A stretch of 64,000 nucleotides of DNA from Clavelina lepadiformis. Taxonomy: Eukaryota; Chordata; Ascidiacea; Aplousobranchia; Clavelinidae. Positions within the stretch are counted from its first letter, which is position 1. The number at the start of each line of letters is the position of its first letter. The notes under the pieces are model-generated. The model was not told where the DNA came from and did no database searches. It saw only the letters and a list, made by a program, of their open reading frames with translations. The translations under genes were made by a program, and so were the position numbers. Positions 61,934 through 64,000 of the stretch are shown piece after piece. The stretch is taken from NCBI RefSeq assembly GCF_947623445.1, contig NC_135245.1, forward strand, positions 441,501 through 505,500, written 5' to 3'.

Positions 61934-61965
61934 AAGCACTTTCAATCTGGTAGATCCATGCCATA

Positions 61966-61971
61966 AATAAA
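61966..61971 (+). terminator. Unit E polyadenylation signal
   Basis: AATAAA 33 bases after the stop. Confidence 0.6.
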
Positions 61972-62939
61972 GTTTATCGCCTAAATATTTAACTAGAGAA
62001 TACAAATGTGGAATACTGGATAAGTAGGCGGGGGATGACAGGTTGAAGATGAAGTTGTGTAGGTCTGATCGTCATTTCTATATCAAACAACTCTCACTTG
62101 TTTTTGGCGTAAAAACGTAAAACGGTTGTGATTTGAGATGAAATTAGTGCAATTCAAAACAGAGCATGCAGAAATTATCCTGAAACGAGGTTACATAATA
62201 ATCAAACAAGGGCAGTTACTTTGTTTAACCAAGCAGTATATGGGGGTAGTGTTGTATAATTAAACACAGTCAGTTTATTGAACACATTGGAAATTTACAG
62301 ACCTTATGCCATGAGAGTAGTTGAAGAAAAAATCAAATTGGACTCGGCCGAATGTGTTTGATCCTCTTCATACATCGACTGGGACTTTGACTTTAAATAA
62401 ACATCACAATCAATGGAGGGGTGCAACACATAACACCTTGAACCTGACAATGCCGCAATAAGGATGCGCGTTGATATCAGTCTATCCAGCCCTGATTTCT
62501 AGAACGTTATCGTGGTGCAGGTCTGATAAGATTTTAACATTCTTAGTGATTTGCTTCTGCGTTTAATTTCAAAACGCTCTGCTGTAGTTGGTCTCATTTC
62601 ATCTGCTTCATTTACGACTTCATAAGCTGGGCAACCATGCAATGCAGTTGACATTATGTTTCCCATGGAATTACAGTGACGATAACAGAGCGGATAGCAA
62701 TTCTTGGAGAAGTTTTATTTATTAAATCAGCATTTGTTCGGCTTATTCAACATAATTTGGCAACAACAGCCGTCATTCATCTTGTTCAATGTCAAGAGAT
62801 GTCACTAACTACAGGCGGTTCACGATCATGCGAGCTATGCAGCGATGGAGTCAGGCAAACAATCGATCTACGCAGTACAAGCGCGGAACTTTACCTGGTC
62901 CGCGCACTGCTGACTTCAGTAAAGCTCAGCAATCTACCT

Positions 62940-62971
<32 letters not shown>

Positions 62972-63907
62972 GTTAGTTAATAATATTTAATAATGACGTT
63001 CACTTGGAAGGGCAACTCAGATTTATAATTTAATTCAGATACAGCGATCACTGCAGCTCAAAGTAGTTCGTATCCTGAAATAGACCTACGACGACTCATA
63101 ACATTCATCACATCTAAGTGCTTCCTTGCACCTCCTTAAACTTATTCCTCACTCGCCGGCAACATCAATCATTTGCTTAGTCTCGATCATGGTCAGATTA
63201 AACGCGAATAACGTACCGAGAATATCGGCGAATGGGCGTCGCTTTTCCATTATTATTTTCTTTTCCGGCTTATTGTCAGGTTTATTTGAAACGGAAACAA
63301 ACGTTATAATATTAAGGAGCAAACGTCATAACAGAAACGCCGGACGTAATGAAGGCGAGAAAAATTTGTACAATTAACAGCGAATGCACAGAATCAGGCA
63401 GAGACAGATAGAAGATGCATAAACTATGATGACCAATACAGAAGAGGTCGGTTGTAAAATCCTTCACACCTGAAAATAGCGCGTTTTATTTGCGCAAAGT
63501 ATTGATTTAGAGCCATTATAAAACTAGAAAGACGATTTCAGTCGTAAAACTAAATGCTTGTAACAATGGTGCTCAGGAAATCGTCTTTTATTAGAACCAG
63601 CCTTTTCTACACACAACTTAAAAACTGAAGGTGACTGCACACGGGGTGCGAGCGCACCGATACTCGAGCATGCAATGATTAGTGGCAGTATAGGCGGTAG
63701 CACATGGATGTACAAATATGTTTGTTTCTGTGCAATCTGTGCTTGAGAATACGTTGGCGTGCTCTCGCATGCAGTGCAGGCTACAGACGAAATCACAGAA
63801 TAGTCCAACGCAAGCTTTGCAAGTCACAAATGAATTTTTTCTTCAGCCACCTCGTATAAATGTTTTTAGCCTGTAGCTAACACTTAGCAGAAAAGAACGA
63901 AAATACA
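61972..63907. other. Spacer and upstream region of unit F
   Basis: No gene seen; contains the TAA microsatellite and an upstream block shared with unit E. Confidence 0.45.
62943..62970. repeat. TAA microsatellite
   Basis: About nine perfect TAA units. Confidence 0.9.
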
Positions 63908-64000
63908 ATGAAAGTTATATGTGCTGGTTTTCCGAAGACTGGAACCAAGACAATGCAAGTTGCATTGAAAGAGTTGGGCTACGATGTTTACGATTTTATG
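63908..64000 (+). CDS. P-loop sulfotransferase-like protein, unit F (runs off window)
   Basis: The first 31 codons of exon 1 are visible: MKVICAGFPKTGTKTMQVAL, then KELGYDVYDFM. They are closest to unit A (FPKTGTKTMQV), so F probably belongs to the A/E subtype. The rest lies beyond the window edge. Confidence 0.85.
   Translation, partial: MKVICAGFPKTGTKTMQVALKELGYDVYDFM

Overview
The window is AT-rich nuclear DNA from an animal. It most resembles a solitary tunicate such as Ciona. The evidence is a true connexin gene (a chordate and tunicate family) split by seven short introns, compact multi-exon genes with GT-AG introns, lineage-specific tandem families, and many short DNA-transposon and SINE copies. 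The genus is inferred from style and gene content, not from a match.

Layout: 1-2.3 kb holds the 3' part of TSTD2 (+), with a small hAT element in an intron. 4.6-8.3 kb is an unrecognised death-domain gene (-), with a broken transposable element in one intron. 12.0-20.0 kb is a tandem pair of MS4A/CD20-like four-pass membrane genes: the first is intact, the second carries a nonsense codon and a lost splice donor, and a third survives only as an exon relic. 20.5-28.0 kb is connexin territory: one intact eight-exon gene, an inverted near-identical copy of its exon 7 followed by a diverged exon 8, and a separate relic of exon 6. A foldback element with 9-bp target duplications and a FLYWCH fragment (Mutator-like) lies among them.

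28.5-37.1 kb is a classical SDR oxidoreductase cluster: one intact seven-exon gene and three relics, with a SINE and minisatellite cluster between them. 37.8-40.5 kb is a carboxylesterase-like gene (-) whose nucleophile serine is glycine and which carries an in-frame TGA. 41.5-46.9 kb is a full 15-exon kanadaptin gene (SLC4A1AP, -). 49.1 kb to the end is a tandem array of small P-loop sulfotransferase-like genes (units A-F): three look whole, one is frameshifted, one is an isolated exon, and the last runs off the edge.

The main theme is local duplication followed by decay. Four unrelated families (MS4A-like, connexin, SDR, sulfotransferase-like) each show at least one apparently working copy beside partial or broken copies. 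Exon models were built by hand from splice signals, reading phase and comparison between paralogues. All models given here close in phase, but none has transcript support.
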